Source: Lindgomyces ingoldianus
Taxonomy: Eukaryota; Ascomycota; Dothideomycetes; Pleosporales; Lindgomycetaceae
Assembly: GCF_010093535.1 (NCBI RefSeq)
Contig: NW_022985162.1
Span: 444,402 to 508,401 of the forward strand
DNA: 64,000 bases
Direction of reading: 5' to 3'
Part shown: positions 11,290-23,170 of the stretch, piece after piece
Numbering within the stretch: the first letter of the stretch is position 1
How the letters are laid out: each line of letters opens with the position of its first letter
The notes under the pieces: model-generated
What the model saw: only the letters and a program-made list of their open reading frames with translations
Database searches by the model: none
Told to the model about the DNA's origin: nothing
Made by a program: the position numbers and the translations under genes

Positions 11290-12769
11290 CTAACCCCAGA
11301 CCGAAGCCTGTACACCATGGGTATTATTTCCCCAAACACCAGATTTGTTCCAAATGCCACTTACGCCCTTGTCGGTGACGGTCGAGGACGGGTTCAGAGA
11401 AGCAGAAGTAGTGCGCTCATTAGAATTGTTGTTGTTTTGCTCGCTTGCATTGTACGAGTAGCTGAGCGGCGACGGGAGAGGAGTCGTGGATCGCTTGCTC
11501 AAGGGAGCACCAGCCGGTTGACCCTGGTTCGTGGTAGGGCGAGTTCCAATCGGAGCGACGCCCGAGCCGTTGGAGGACTTTGCCCCTTGGCGAGGAGGAG
11601 ATCCGCCGGGAGAAGAGCTGGAGGTGCGGCTCGCCTGTTGTGTGTTCTCGAACAGGCTAAAGGTCGGGTTCTGGTTCGAGGACGGCGAGGAGTTGCTGTT
11701 TGCACGGGCCTCCTGAGCACCGCCAGTAGTATCCTTGTCTCGAGAGGGCATCTGAACCACACCCTCGCCGGACTGCGCTTGCATGCCGAACGGATCAAAG
11801 GCCAAAGGGGAGGTACCGCGACCAGCACCAGAGGTGTTGACTCGAACGTCCTGGCTCGAGGTAGGATTGTTGCTAGTGTACAAGCCCGAATTCTCGCCAT
11901 ACAGGGCACGGTGCTGGCGAGCAATGAGCTCCCGGCGATCCTCTTCACTCATGGCGTTGGGACTCATGGAGCGGTCGGATTTGGAACCAGAAACATCTGC
12001 ATTACCCTAGTTAACCAACCGTCCCAACGCTATTGTTGCCCAGATTCCGAGTCCTTACTTCTGTGATACTGCTGTTCCTGATGATAGTTGCGCAACTCCC
12101 GCTCGCGCTGAGCTGCCATCCGACGTTTTGCCTGGGCCATCTGATCGGCATCGTTGGGTCGGGGCGCATAGCGTTGGCTCTGGTAGTAGCCCTGGACGTT
12201 GGACGCCGAGTGGGATCGCATTCCGTCGTACTCGCTCACGGAGTGGTGCCGTTGGGGGCCGCCGCCCATGCGAGGGTCTGGTGAGGTCAGTATCTGATGG
12301 GAAAAGGGTTGTATGGAACCTCCTACCATATTCAGGGTACGGACGAGGGGCCATGACAGGCATCGAATCTCGGCGGTTGCCACCCACTTGAGTGGGAAAC
12401 GCGAATCCTTTGGCACTCTTGGCGAGGTTGTCTGCGGCACGGTCGACCTCTGCAGAAGCAGTGTTAGCAAGCGTCAGTCTGATGGAGTGCACGCCATGGC
12501 TGCGCACAGCGTTGTGCTGTCATGCCAACTAGGCAGCAGACAGGACGCAGTATTGATTTAGATAGACCCCACGTACCATCGAATTGAGAGACGAAAGCAT
12601 TGGCTTCGTCCCGGTTCACGGTTGAGCTTGCACCTGTCTGGCCGTTATCAACTGCCCCCAGGACGACATTCCAGTGGTCTTCCATACCAGAGCGCGACGG
12701 CGGCTGCGGCTGTTCCCAGGATGGCTGCCGGCCAGGAGCGGGCCACGAGGGGTCATTGTAGTAGGACAT
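11290..12769 (-). CDS. Conserved low-complexity fungal protein (ends VQASVWG)
   Basis: Protein of 395 residues, exons 12769-12688, 12633-12577, 12449-12327, 12277-12059, 11996-11290 (minus). It opens with MSYYNDPSWPAPGRQPSWEQ, carries a likely short helical segment (QFDEVDRAADNLAKSAKG), a basic coiled stretch (QMAQAKRRMAAQRERELRNY) and MSEEDRRELIARQHRALYG, then a long Ser/Asn/Thr/Pro-rich disordered tail. All four introns are phase 1 and of clean consensus. I recognise the overall type as a conserved cytoplasmic/disordered Pezizomycotina protein but can assign no function. Repeated SP/TP motifs would suit phosphorylation, which is inference. Confidence 0.8.
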
Positions 12770-15529
12770 GGCGGGTCTCGGAGGGCGTAGAGTGAGAGTC
12801 TCGCTGCGGCCAGGGACTCGGGTTTGGAGAGGGTATTAGGGCTCGCAACGAAGGATGCCGGAACAACTAATGCCGGAGCAGGGAATCGGCAGCTGAAAAG
12901 AGTGTCAGTACCAAGCAAGACAATTGGCCGGGTGTGGAGTGAAGGAGCGAGAGCTTGTGGCGACGTTTGTACCCGCGGGAGGGGGAAGGGAAATGAGGTC
13001 GACAGTCGGGAGAGGAAAAGATTTTTGGCGCGCCCGCGCCCCAAAGCGGAGATGAGTTGAGATAGGGTTGCCGCTTACCGAGATCTGGGAACACACACAC
13101 ACACGCACAAGGAGCGACAGCTATCCACTCTGCAGGGCGCAAAGTGAATCAACTGAGTGCAGCAGAGGCTGAGAGGAGGAGAGGTGCGGAGAAGAGTGCA
13201 GGCGCAGCAGCAACTGGGATAGGGTTGAGGGACGTTCAAAAGGGGACTGAGATATTACGCTAGCTAGACCAAGCGTGAACAGACAGTGCAGACACTACTC
13301 AGGTAATCTCCGCCGTCACGGGCCACAGCCATCTCGCTGCTGCACGCAATTAGCAGAGTCAGGCCCTGCTAGCCGTGTGAGTCGGCGCGCAACGGCGCCC
13401 GGGGCCTCGCCGCAGCCTCGCGCTGGTCCTTGACCGTAGGCCCCCCAGCGTAATAGCACTCCGAGCATTCACTCTGAGCGACCTCGACCACGCCGGCCGG
13501 ACGGGAGAGGATTCGGCGGCTGACGTTGACAGTGCTGGCAGTTGCAGGAGCCCACTGCCCGTTTCTCCCCCAAGTCTGCGGGACGCGAGAGGTTCAGTTA
13601 GGCTAACCATGTAGGTCTGGACATGCAACCCTGTATTGGGACTCGTCCAGCAGCGACTGGTTCCGCGAGAGCGCCCATAAAATGCCGCCCGTGCCTCTCC
13701 TTTTCCCACACACGGCGGCGGACCCTGATGAACATTTTCGCAGTCTGTCTGCTCTGGCAGCCGACGTTCTCGCCTCTGTGCGCTATTTACTGGTGGCACC
13801 TGCAGTCCAGGTGCCCAATAGTTCCCTCGCTGCAATTCTCCGGCGCAGGTTGAGAGCGAGAACGAGCATCCAGCCGCAGCACCAGCTGTCTCCCAGAAAA
13901 AGGTTGCACATGGATTGGCATCTGCACACCCCACCTCGCTATCCCGCTATCCCGCCATGCCTCCGGCCCTCCATCTGTGGCCGCCATCGCCAGCCAACAG
14001 CCTGCATCGCCGCGCTGCTGGAGACTCCGTCCTTGTTCGGCAGCCGTATGCAGTCATGGAGCTGCCAGTGTGATCATGTCCTGCTCGATTGCTGACCATC
14101 GCAGGCTTCGCCCATGGTGGTGCGGAGCTGGAGTGACTCTCGGGAGAGCTCCAATGAAGACGCCCCAGAGACAGCACCTCGCCAGATTTCTGGACCTGGT
14201 GGCTTGCATCTGCCGTCATTGCGCAAGCTGTCCGATCGCAGGCAGATGAGGATATGCGCAATGAAGTGCGCAACCTACTAGCTGTGATGGTTGTTGACGG
14301 TGAATGGAAGCCTTATCAAGGTGGCGGCAATGACGATGTCAATGTTTGGAAGCAAAAGCGGAGACGACGGCGACCGGCTTTCATGCCAGATGGGGCTTGA
14401 TGGGGAAATGGCTGCATCTTCGTTGCGGTTGCAGCGCTTCTGAGATTGACGGCGCTGCTGCGAACAGGCTGCATGCTGACAGAACGTGTTCAATCATCGG
14501 ACGCACAGCATGCGGCACGATGCAAACACATGCCACGCCGAGAGCTTCGCAAAGTGGCCTCGTTTGAGCTCCGTACTCGACAATGCGTCGAATCTTCTCT
14601 TGGTTGGAACCGGAAGACGAGGCCGGGCATCGGCGGTTCTGGGCATGACGAAGTCGAGGCAAGGCGTGGTATTAATAAATGGTGGGCTCACTCACTACTC
14701 ACAATCAGCCCGACGGCGACGGCCAGGTGTTTTTTGCTTTTCACACCAGTTCGTCAACCTACCCTTGTAGTTCGGTTGGGACTGAAAACTAACTCTAGCA
14801 ATAAGAATCGCTCTCCACTGTTTGTCGAGGCCGCGGTTGCACGAAAATCAAGGCACAAGTAGATGTTTTGTCCTCTCCTATTATTCATCCTCTCGCCTCT
14901 CGTCACATTCCTTTGTATCGTACTATGGTACCTGCATCAAATTTCGTCATACCTCCTTGTCCTACCGAAACACTCAACGGGTCTTGTGCCCAAGACATCT
15001 AAGTCATTTATCATCCACAAATCACGCGCGCGTCTGTCTCAAAGAAAATATGACTGCTATCATTCCGCGCTGCAACCAAACGATGCGTCCATGCTTCTGT
15101 TTCTCGGTGTATCTCAGCATCATGAGCACGGAGGAGCAACCAGGGTGGCCACAAGCTGCCCAGCGCTCTGGTTCTCTCAGACAAAATGCTGTAACTGTTC
15201 CCAACTTTGGATATTGAGTATTATGACGGTGCTGTACTGACATCAGCATACCGGTGGCGAATTGTCTACGAGCATTCTTTATGGGCAACTCACAGGGTGC
15301 AACTACTGTATGGTTGGCGTAACTTCCCTCTTGAATGACAAGCCGTGCTGTGTTTGTGAGAATTCACCGTTACAGCCACTTTCTAAGGTTGGTTGTTTGC
15401 ACGCTTGCACCACTCGAATAGCCTGTCCGGAACGTTCCACGGCTATAACATATGGCACAGTTCCGACGCCGTATAACAACCCGATCCACACCTAGGGCAT
15501 TCTAACCTTCAACTTCATAGCAAACTATC
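12770..15529. other. Long GC-rich region without supported gene
   Basis: 2.7 kb. The first 500 bp are probably the leader/promoter of the minus-strand gene and include a (CA)n tract at about 13090-13108. From 13.3 to 14.7 kb both strands carry open frames of 130-190 codons rich in Arg, Ser, Cys and Pro, the pattern expected of GC-rich noncoding DNA, with no domain or signal peptide. Transcribed noncoding RNA is possible but not shown. Confidence 0.45.
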
Positions 15530-16195
15530 ATGGCCACATCCACGCTCAACCTGCTCTCCCTTCCTCCCGAACTCATCCTCGAGATCGCCGACCACATTCC
15601 CCCTGACGGCATCCTATCACTAAAGTTCACGCATCCAAGTTTCAACACCCTCCTTCCGCTTGCCCCGCGTCTCAAGAATACCGCTTTAACTACCTGTGCC
15701 CGACTAGCCATTCGAACCTACCTTTCTCGCCCAGAGCCGAAACCTTCCCACATACGTTGCATTCTTTGCAAAGCCATTTATCCCGCTGCCCTCTTTAGTT
15801 CCTCTAGCAGCCCGGCATGTTTACCTCGATATCCTACCCATAATGCCCCGCATACGGAGATTGTCGAACTCCCAGCGCGGTTTTGCGCTTGGCATGTCGG
15901 ACGCTTGGCAAGAGTTATACACACGGGCGCTGGAGGAAGGAACGAGTGGACCAGTAATATAAGGGAAATGTGCATGCACTGTGGAGTCGTGCGGGGCTGG
16001 AGAGAGTGCGACTGCACCTGCGATAGTTGTTCGGTGAGGAAGGTGCGGACCTATACTAGGTACCTGAACAACGACAAAGAGTGCAAAAGATTTCTGTTTT
16101 GGAGAGAAAATCCGAAACATGAAAACGGTACAGAACTAGGGCAAGCAGAAGGAAGACTATTTGTCAGAGAAAGTTGCTTGGATCTTTGTGAGTGA
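15530..16195 (+). CDS. F-box protein with C-terminal cysteine cluster
   Basis: Intronless gene of 221 residues. An N-terminal F-box (about residues 9-40, LLSLPPELILEIADHIPPDG then LSLKFTHPSF) predicts binding to Skp1 and a role as substrate adaptor of an SCF ubiquitin ligase. The rest contains paired cysteines, CILC near residue 84 and MCMHCGVVRGWRECDCTCDSC near 150-170, that could bind zinc. Short F-box proteins of this build are a large, fast-evolving family in filamentous ascomycetes, so the substrate is unknown. The ATG at 15530 is the first in frame. Confidence 0.82.
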   Translation: MATSTLNLLSLPPELILEIADHIPPDGILSLKFTHPSFNTLLPLAPRLKNTALTTCARLAIRTYLSRPEPKPSHIRCILCKAIYPAALFSSSSSPACLPRYPTHNAPHTEIVELPARFCAWHVGRLARVIHTGAGGRNEWTSNIREMCMHCGVVRGWRECDCTCDSCSVRKVRTYTRYLNNDKECKRFLFWRENPKHENGTELGQAEGRLFVRESCLDLCE

Positions 16196-16198
16196 GCT

Positions 16199-16525
16199 CC
16201 TACTGCGAAATAGTGTGTGGTGGTCGTGATTAAGGTTAGGCGGAGGATTGGTGTGGCTTAGGGGTTTCATCCTGGTGCTAATACGAAGCCAGACGCCACA
16301 ACGCATTTATCCACCATCAATCTTCCCGTGCACTTTGAGGACCGAAAGGCGGAATCTCACACTTCGATCTCACACAAGTTCTCGTTGCCTTCCTGCGGCC
16401 GCGACGAATAGAAGTCAGGCGAAAGCATTCAGTCTTGACAGTGCTTGCGCGCCTGGTCTGAGGAGAGCGGCCTGAGGGCGATGTTCGCCGACACCTGGTA
16501 AACTTTACTTTATGTATTCTTAAGT
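16199..16525. other. Intergenic between converging genes
   Basis: Short 3' flanks; nothing recognised. Confidence 0.5.
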
Positions 16526-17448
16526 CTATACCCTAGACCATAGGCCATCTCCTACATCTTCACCTGTTTCTAACATGTCTACTTTCTCATCCACTACAAC
16601 CTTCTCGACATCTCTTCCCATCTCCCTTCTCTTAGGCTCTTCCCGCCTGAGCCCTCTTCCCCAGCGCCAAACCTTCCCAACAGCCCACCATTGGATTCCC
16701 ACCAACACCAACCCTACACCAACAGCCACCGCCTTCATAACCGCAAAGCTCATCCGACACTGATCAACCCATTGCGCATCCCACCCAAACCCATCATGCT
16801 CACTACACATGTCCACAAAACCAAGCCGCATACTCGGAAAAATCGGAATGGCGGCAGTAGTCTCAAAAGGCAAGACGAGATCAAACAGCGCGAGCGTACT
16901 GATCAGGAGCGTTGTAGCATGCACGGTTGTGTAAGCTGACACTAAGAGTGTGTCCATCTGATCGAGGTCAAGGTCAGCCTAAAGAACGCCTGCAGATGGA
17001 AAAGAAGCTACTCTTTTCTGCGTTCTGAGACACGGCAGAAATTTGGTCATGAGGCCGGACTTACGACCGCAAAATGTAGGTGCAGATGCAAATGCAAATG
17101 CAAATGCGCGTGCAAAGGCAGACGCTGCCAACGCAGCAAGAGAGGAAAAAGCAAGCTTACCCTCAGCGCGCCAAACACACCCAGCGCACTCCCACCCGCT
17201 GCCAAAACATTGTATAACTCAAACCCCGAACTCGGAAAGAAATGATAATCTAGGGGGAGTACGGAGTTATGTATATGCAACGCGAAGAACACGACGAGTG
17301 TATGCGTAATGAGCGTGAGCGAGGAGAGTGTCGTTGCAAGCACGCTGGATTTGTCGCTGTCAGCCTCGAAGCTTAGACCTTGAGCGGGGTTTTGGATGTT
17401 GCATCAGAGACGGACTTACCGGCTTGGAGAATGCGAGTAGGGTGACAT
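16526..17448 (-). CDS. Small four-TM fungal membrane protein
   Basis: Protein of about 221 residues, exons 17448-17420, 17344-17161, 16978-16526 (minus). MSPYSHSPSR precedes helix 1 (LATTLSSLTLITHTLVVFFA); helix 2 covers LYNVLAAGGSALGVFGAL, helix 3 AYTTVHATTLLISTLALFDL, helix 4 MSFAVMKAVAVGVGLVLVGI. The C-tail is charged (RREEPKRREMGRD). The first exon was found from a GTAAGT donor at 17419 and CCAG acceptor at 17345. The second intron (17160-16979) is 182 nt and could hide a small extra exon; it holds the GCAAAT repeat described separately. No family name is assigned. Confidence 0.65.
17079..17113. repeat. GCAAAT hexamer tandem repeat in an intron
   Basis: About four consecutive copies of a GCAAAT-like unit, slightly degenerate at the edges, inside the second intron of the four-TM gene. 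Likely length-variable between strains. Confidence 0.6.
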
Positions 17449-18056
17449 GAGGTCTCCAAAGGCACGGGTTTTCGTTGGCAGCCCTCAATATTTGCGCGCT
17501 CAATGCTACTGTATCGTATGAATCGACTTCGAAGACTAAAGCAAATATCTATCGTGTCGGGGTTTCGGAGCTCGTCCGTACTCTTATCAATTCAATTCCA
17601 GTTCCCAGCCGGTCTCGCTGATTCCGAAATTCATAACGTCATCGATCGTATTCTCATTCTCACACCCACAATGGTTTGCGATATATTGCTAGCGAGCACC
17701 CAACACAAATGCAGTGTCGAAAAATGCAAATCCACAAAACAAAATGTTGTATCTGGATGGCGGGGGAGCAAGCACTTTTTATGGGAGAGCTACACTAGTT
17801 CCGGAAGTACCGGAATATCAGATGGCAATCTCGTGCACCGTCATCATCGTGGTTTATTATCAATCGGAAGCTTTGTAACCTTGCCATAACTTCTGCTACA
17901 ACTCAGAGATCCGAGATGCGTGCGGGTTTGCATAGCATAGCAGTCGTGAACACGTGATTCTCCGCTGCAGGACTGTATCCTTAATGCCTTGTACCACAAC
18001 CACAATCATTCCCTATACACAAATGACGATGCTAACTTGCATGCAGGACCAAGTCC
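17449..18056. other. Intergenic, AT-rising flank of the transposon
   Basis: Promoter side of the four-TM gene and then flank of the TIR element. No gene recognised. Confidence 0.5.
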
Positions 18057-18058
18057 AA

Positions 18059-18066
18059 CTTCCGTT
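18059..18066. repeat. Left target-site duplication of TIR element
   Basis: CTTCCGTT, repeated in the same orientation at 19553-19560. Because the bases next to it also match, the duplication could be 8 to 10 bp (AACTTCCGTT on both sides). Confidence 0.7.
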
Positions 18067-19552
18067 TTATCTCAGCAAGCTCAGACGAGATGGGGAGAGA
18101 GCCTCGACAGGGGCAAGCCCCTGCTAGTAGCCTTAGTGGCGCAAGCCCCATCTCTCTAACCAATGAGGGTGTAAGAAAGGCTTTCTCTCCCCAGCCGTCT
18201 GAGGGACTTTTGTGATTTTTTAGGTGATATCGTGGTTCTAAACCTCCTCCACCATGCACCAGCTCAACTAAGAATTACTGTAGCTCTACCACTTTTCGTC
18301 CAAACCAGGTTGGATTTTAATAGGTAATAGAGACAGTCTCTAGCTATATCCTAACATTTTTGTAACCTGATTCTAACAAGATTCAGCANNNNNNNNNNNN
18401 NNNNNNNNNNNNNNNNNNNNNNNNNNNNNNNNNNNNNNNNNNNNNNNNNNNNNNNNNNNNNNNNNNNNNNNNNNNNNNNNNNNNNNNNNNNNNNNNNNNN
18501 NNNNNNNNNNNNNNNNNNNNNNNNNNNNNNNNNNNNNNNNNNNNNNNNNNNNNNNNNNNNNNNNNNNNNNNNNNNNNNNNNNNNNNNNNNNNNNNNNNNN
18601 NNNNNNNNNNNNNNNNNNNNNNNNNNNNNNNNNNNNNNNNNNNNNNNNNNNNNNNNNNNNNNNNNNNNNNNNNNNNNNNNNNNNNNNNNNNNNNNNNNNN
18701 NNNNNNNNNNNNNNNNNNNNNNNNNNNNNNNNNNNNNNNNNNNNNNNNNNNNNNNNNNNNNNNNNNNNNNNNNNNNNNNNNNNNNNNNNNNNNNNNNNNN
18801 NNNNNNNNNNNNNNNNNNNNNNNNNNNNNNNNNNNNNNNNNNNNNNNNNNNNNNNNNNNNNNNNNNNNNNNNNNNNNNNNNNNNNNNNNNNNNNNNNNNN
18901 NNNNNNNNNNNNNNNNNNNNNNNNNNNNNNNNNNNNNNNNNNNNNNNNNNNNNNNNNNNNNNNNNNNNNNNNNNNNNNNNNNNNNNNNNNNNNNNNNNNN
19001 NNNNNNNNNNNNNNNNNNNNNNNNNNNNNNNNNNNNNNNNNNNNNNNNNNNNNNNNNNNNNNNNNNNNNNNNNNNNNNNNNNNNNNNNNNNNNNNNNNNN
19101 NNNNNNNNNNNNNNNNNNNNNNNNNNNNNNNNNNNNNNNNNNNNNNNNNNNNNNNNNNNNNNNNNNNNNNNNNNNNNNNNNNNNNNNNNNNNNNNNNNNN
19201 NNNNNNNNNNNNNNNNNNNNNNNNNNNNNNNNNNNNNNNNNNNNNNNNNNNNNNNNNNNNNNNAAATATACTATTTTATAGCTACAGCTTGTCTCTACAT
19301 TCTATCAAATTCTAAGCCTATTCAGACATATAGTAGTAGAGATATCGTAAATCTAATTCTATTGTGATGCTTTTGAAATAGGCCTATTCATAGAAAAAAT
19401 CACAAAAGTCCCTCAGACGGCTGAGGAGAGAAACGCTACCGACAGGGGTCAGAAACCGCTAACCCCCAGGCCATACTCTATTTGGAGTAGCAATATGCAT
19501 GGTGGTTTGTGCGTCCTCGGTTCTCTCCTCACGTCTGAGCTAGCTGAGATAA
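18067..19552. mobile_element. TIR DNA transposon interrupted by assembly gap
   Basis: Both ends begin TTATCTCAGC when read inward. Left TIR 18067-18221 and right TIR 19394-19552 match in two blocks: the outer about 23 bp (two mismatches) and an inner 40-bp block (18182-18221 against 19394-19433 reversed, one mismatch, containing CAGCCGTCTGAGGGAC); the DNA between the blocks has diverged. An 8-10 bp direct repeat flanks the element. Long TIRs plus an 8-10 bp duplication fit Mutator-like elements best, hAT second. The visible interior is AT-rich with no transposase; the core lies in the gap, so autonomy cannot be judged. Confidence 0.75.
18389..19263. other. Assembly gap (875 N)
   Basis: Run of 875 N inside the TIR transposon. 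The true length may differ; repeats at this place probably stopped assembly. Confidence 0.99.
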
Positions 19553-19560
19553 CTTCCGTT
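19553..19560. repeat. Right target-site duplication of TIR element
   Basis: CTTCCGTT, direct copy of 18059-18066. Confidence 0.7.
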
Positions 19561-20527
19561 GATCTTCCTCGAGCTCAACTTGTTCTTCTAACCATTTTAG
19601 GTTAGCGGACGACTATAATTGGGTTAGTGCAGAGGGAGATTTGCAAAGTGCCGTGTATCCGTTTTGTGAGGGAGCTCCGAGCTGTGCTCGTGTGAGCATC
19701 GGAAGAAGATTGGAAGATGGAAGAGGGATGGGGTGATTGGTTTATACATAGAAATCCGATCCAAGTTTGCAGTTACGGAAATAGAAGAGCGGCGTGATTG
19801 CGGGTTTGGCAAGCCTGTGTGTGTCTCTCTCTCCACAGCGCCAAGCGCGGAGCGACCGGGAAAATTTCTAGGCCAAAACTCTCCATCTGGAGCCTTATGA
19901 CTTCAACCCCTTTGCAGCGAGAATTTCACCCCAGCTAACCGACCTGACATAAAACGTCCGGACTATTGGCGGGGAAAGAGTGATCCGGCATGAGGTGTAA
20001 ATGCTGAGGTGCAGATGCTGAGGTGCAGATACATTTTGCGGGGCAGAGTGTGTCAGGTGTGAAACTACTCCCTCCGTCGTTTGGAGGAAGGGTTTCGATG
20101 AAACTGTGGGGTTAAGGTTTGCTGAGAGTTAGATGCTTGAAGATGCTTATTTCAACAGCGCAGGCAAGGAAGGCGTCACTATGTCAACGGATGAAGAACC
20201 GAAAGCTGTGTGAGGAGGGGTCGCGGACAGACACAGCCAGAATGACAAGACATCAGAGATATGAGGATGCACAGAACTAGGGTTTGGAATTGCGAACCAG
20301 AACGAGAACGAGGGATATCACATTTGGTTGCTTGGAATGAGTGGAATAGATGTTTATCGTATAATTGCGTTGCTTGATTCGATTCGATTCGATTCGATTC
20401 ATGCTTCCCATTACCATACCGTACCATACCGTACCGCCATCATATCCACACCCAAAGACGTAAAAACGCCGCGTTCTCCGTACCTGTCTTGCCCGGGCCA
20501 GGCTATGAAGATGGGATGGGGAATTCT
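19561..20527. other. Intergenic with short tandem repeats
   Basis: 3' flank of the reductase gene. Holds a GCTGAGGTGCAGAT duplication near 20000-20030 and the pentamer repeat at 20375-20400. Otherwise no gene recognised. Confidence 0.5.
20375..20400. repeat. (GATTC)5 microsatellite
   Basis: About five perfect copies of GATTC, followed within 25 bp by a CCATACCGTA duplication. Confidence 0.8.
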
Positions 20528-21958
20528 CTAGGCGAAGTTGTAGACTGGGATGCCGTACTGCGGGAAGACGATGGTTGTTAGCAGATTTTAAATTTAGCGG
20601 AAAGAGACGGGAGCAGGAAGTGTTTTCAGAGGTGAGGGGGGGGAATTTCTTACGTTGAGTGGGCTGTTAAACCTAAGTCCCTTGTCCAGCCCTGAAATCT
20701 CATCAATCTCCGCCTGTTCCAAATCGAAACTCGTCACGTCCAGGTTCTCAATCAACCTATCCTGAGTATTACTTTTCGGAATGACGGAGATTCCTCGCTG
20801 TGTGGCCCATCTTAGCAGCACCTGCGCGGCGGTCTTGCGGTATTTGATGGCGATTTTGGTGATGACAGGATGGTCGAAAAGAAGCGTGACGTCTTCCGCA
20901 AGCTTCATATCGCAGTCACGGAAAGACTGGGGGCCAAATGACGAGTATCCAACAATCTTAATGCCGTTCAGTTTGCAGAGGTCCAGCAGGTTCTGCTGCA
21001 CGAGATAGGGGTGGTGCTCGATCTGGAGCACGGCAGGCTTGGTGGTCGCATATGTGAAAAGATCCAACAGCAGCGCGCCAGTGTAATTGGACACCCCAAT
21101 GCTCTTAGCCAAGCCAGTTTTCTTCAGCTCCTCCATTGCTTTCCAAGTGCTCTCCAATGTCGCGCTTCCGTGCACAACCTCCTTCTCGCCATCGTAGAAC
21201 CACCCCGGCGGATATCGCGTCTCCGGCGCAACGTATTTCAGGGAAACGGGGAAGTGGATGTAGTACATGTCGAAGTAATCTACACCCCAGTCTTTGAGCT
21301 GCTTTCTGCAAATCGGCTCGACTTGTTCAGGATCATGAAATGAGTTCCAGAGCTTGCTGACGATGAAGAGGTCTTCTCGCTTGACGAGGCCATCTTTGAT
21401 GGCTCGGGCTATACCTTCGCCTGCCTCGACTTCGTTTCCGTAGTCTGAAGGTAAGTCAGCATTTGTGGAGAACGTGCTCTGATGTCGCGAAGATGTGCAG
21501 GGATCTGGATCAAAAACGGAAAGTCGGGACCGCAGCCGAAAATCGAAGACCTCATAAGACATCTCACTCATGAGAAATCACCCGGACGACCACAGAACGT
21601 TAGCCTCAGATGCCAAGTGGTCCGGTCTTCTTGAAGACAAGGTTTCAGTCAGCGTCCCCTAGAGGAAGATCTTAGGCGCCTTTGCCCTTCGAAGAAACCC
21701 GGATCGATCCGGCCAAGATGTAGAGAGTTGGTTCTCGTGCTACACCGCATTGCGTTTGAGGTCTCATGAATTCACAGAAAATGATGTTTACATACCGCAG
21801 GCACCATCAAACAACCTGTACCCGTCCTTAATGGCTCTATATATGACGTCCGCGCAAGTTGCGTTGTCCATTTTCCACAGGCCCAATCCTACTTGAGGCA
21901 TCTTATTGCCGTCGCTCAGCTCGATGAGAGGAGGCATGATATCTGCGATAGGCGCCAT
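20528..21958 (-). CDS. xyl1: NAD(P)H-dependent xylose-reductase-type aldo-keto reductase
   Basis: Reduces D-xylose (and related aldoses) to the alditol with NADPH/NADH, the first step of fungal pentose use. Exons 21958-21796, 21444-20654, 20557-20528 (minus), 327 residues, the usual XYL1 length. Catalytic tetrad residues are visible: Asp in GYRLFD, Tyr in DYGNE, Lys in IVSKLWNS, His in YYIHFPVS. The coenzyme motif is IPKSN and the C-terminus LRFNSPLN joins YGIPVYNFA after the last intron. The first intron is unusually long (351 nt, 21795-21445) and splits ACDYGNE. Xylose as substrate is inferred from close family resemblance; other aldose or glycerol activities remain possible. Confidence 0.88.
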
Positions 21959-23170
21959 TCTTGATATGTTGGTCTGAGAATCTGAAGAATTGAAGATGAG
22001 GGAGTGTTGCAGAGAGGAAAATGGAATTGAGGTTGAAAAAGAAGGTCTAGTGAGCAGTCCAGCTGGTATTAATACAGCAAAGGAACAAAGCCTCGTTCCA
22101 CAGATCTGTAACCGATCAAGAAGCAGGCACCCGAGCGGGTCCATATAAAAACCGCAGAAACCGCGTCGTCGACATATACGACCCTGCATTTAAACCGCAG
22201 GAGCGGGTTCGCCAGGCGTCCCTGGCCAAATTTCCTTCCCAGGCCGCTGGCGATTGCTTTTTTACCAGCGCAGTGTAGATTAGGCTGTGCCCGGTATGAT
22301 GGTTTGTGGCTTCCTGCTGTGCATATACCGTGATTTGGGGATGGTCCGGTCTCGCAATCGAGGTTACACCAACGAGAAGTGATTGCATAGTGGAGAGAGT
22401 GGAAATTTGTTGGATACCGTCAGCACACCTCTCCTGTTCCTGGATGAAAGGTGCGGCTTTTCTTTTTGGAAGAATCTGGTTGAAAATTTTCTCCATCTGG
22501 GACATCATCCATTGTTTTGCGTGGGGCGGCAATCTGAATAGGTAACAATCACCACAGCGACACATAGCTATCATAGTGGGGTTACTGCAGCGTGCCCCTC
22601 CATTGCCAATGTCACTGCACGGATAAAGTGCTCTAAAAGCACCGGATAAAGTACCTTTAGTTTCCCATATTGGACCGGTGGCCCTGTGGCCGTGGGATTA
22701 CTTCGGGTGAGATTTGTGATTCGCTTCCAAATGATGTGGCTGCTGCACCGGATTCCGTCGACTCTGCATCCGAATGTGAATTTGCTGGCACGTGGTGATC
22801 GCCAAAAGACAATGTGACCTGCAAGCCAATCTGAAATCCTCTTGGGTGTAATCAATGCGATAAGAGAACGCCTTGACGGGGCCATAATAGTTTATCACAT
22901 ATAGGTACAAATTGGGTTGAAGACCGAGCTGAGGAGAGGATTGATGAAGTGAAGTCTGGCCTGGCGCGCAAGGAACGCCTGTCAAGTCTTGATGACGTTA
23001 GCCAGAGGGGGGAAAGCGGCAGGGACAAGCACACCGTCTCCTCGCAATATGAGAGGATTTATCATAGTTCCTATTTTATTATTGGCCCTTTCTTGGTAAT
23101 ATTCATTTGAGTTTGATATCAGTCTTGATGTAGTACAGCCTTAATTCAACGTCAACTGACCTCAAACTCG
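21959..23170. other. Intergenic
   Basis: Promoter of the aldo-keto reductase and 3' flank of the MDR reductase. Short frames only. Confidence 0.5.

Noticed and set aside
13359..14095. 191-codon minus and 137-codon plus ORFs
   Set aside because: Composition (Arg, Cys, Ser, Pro) and overlap of both strands fit GC-rich noncoding DNA; no domain, no signal peptide, no splice pattern.
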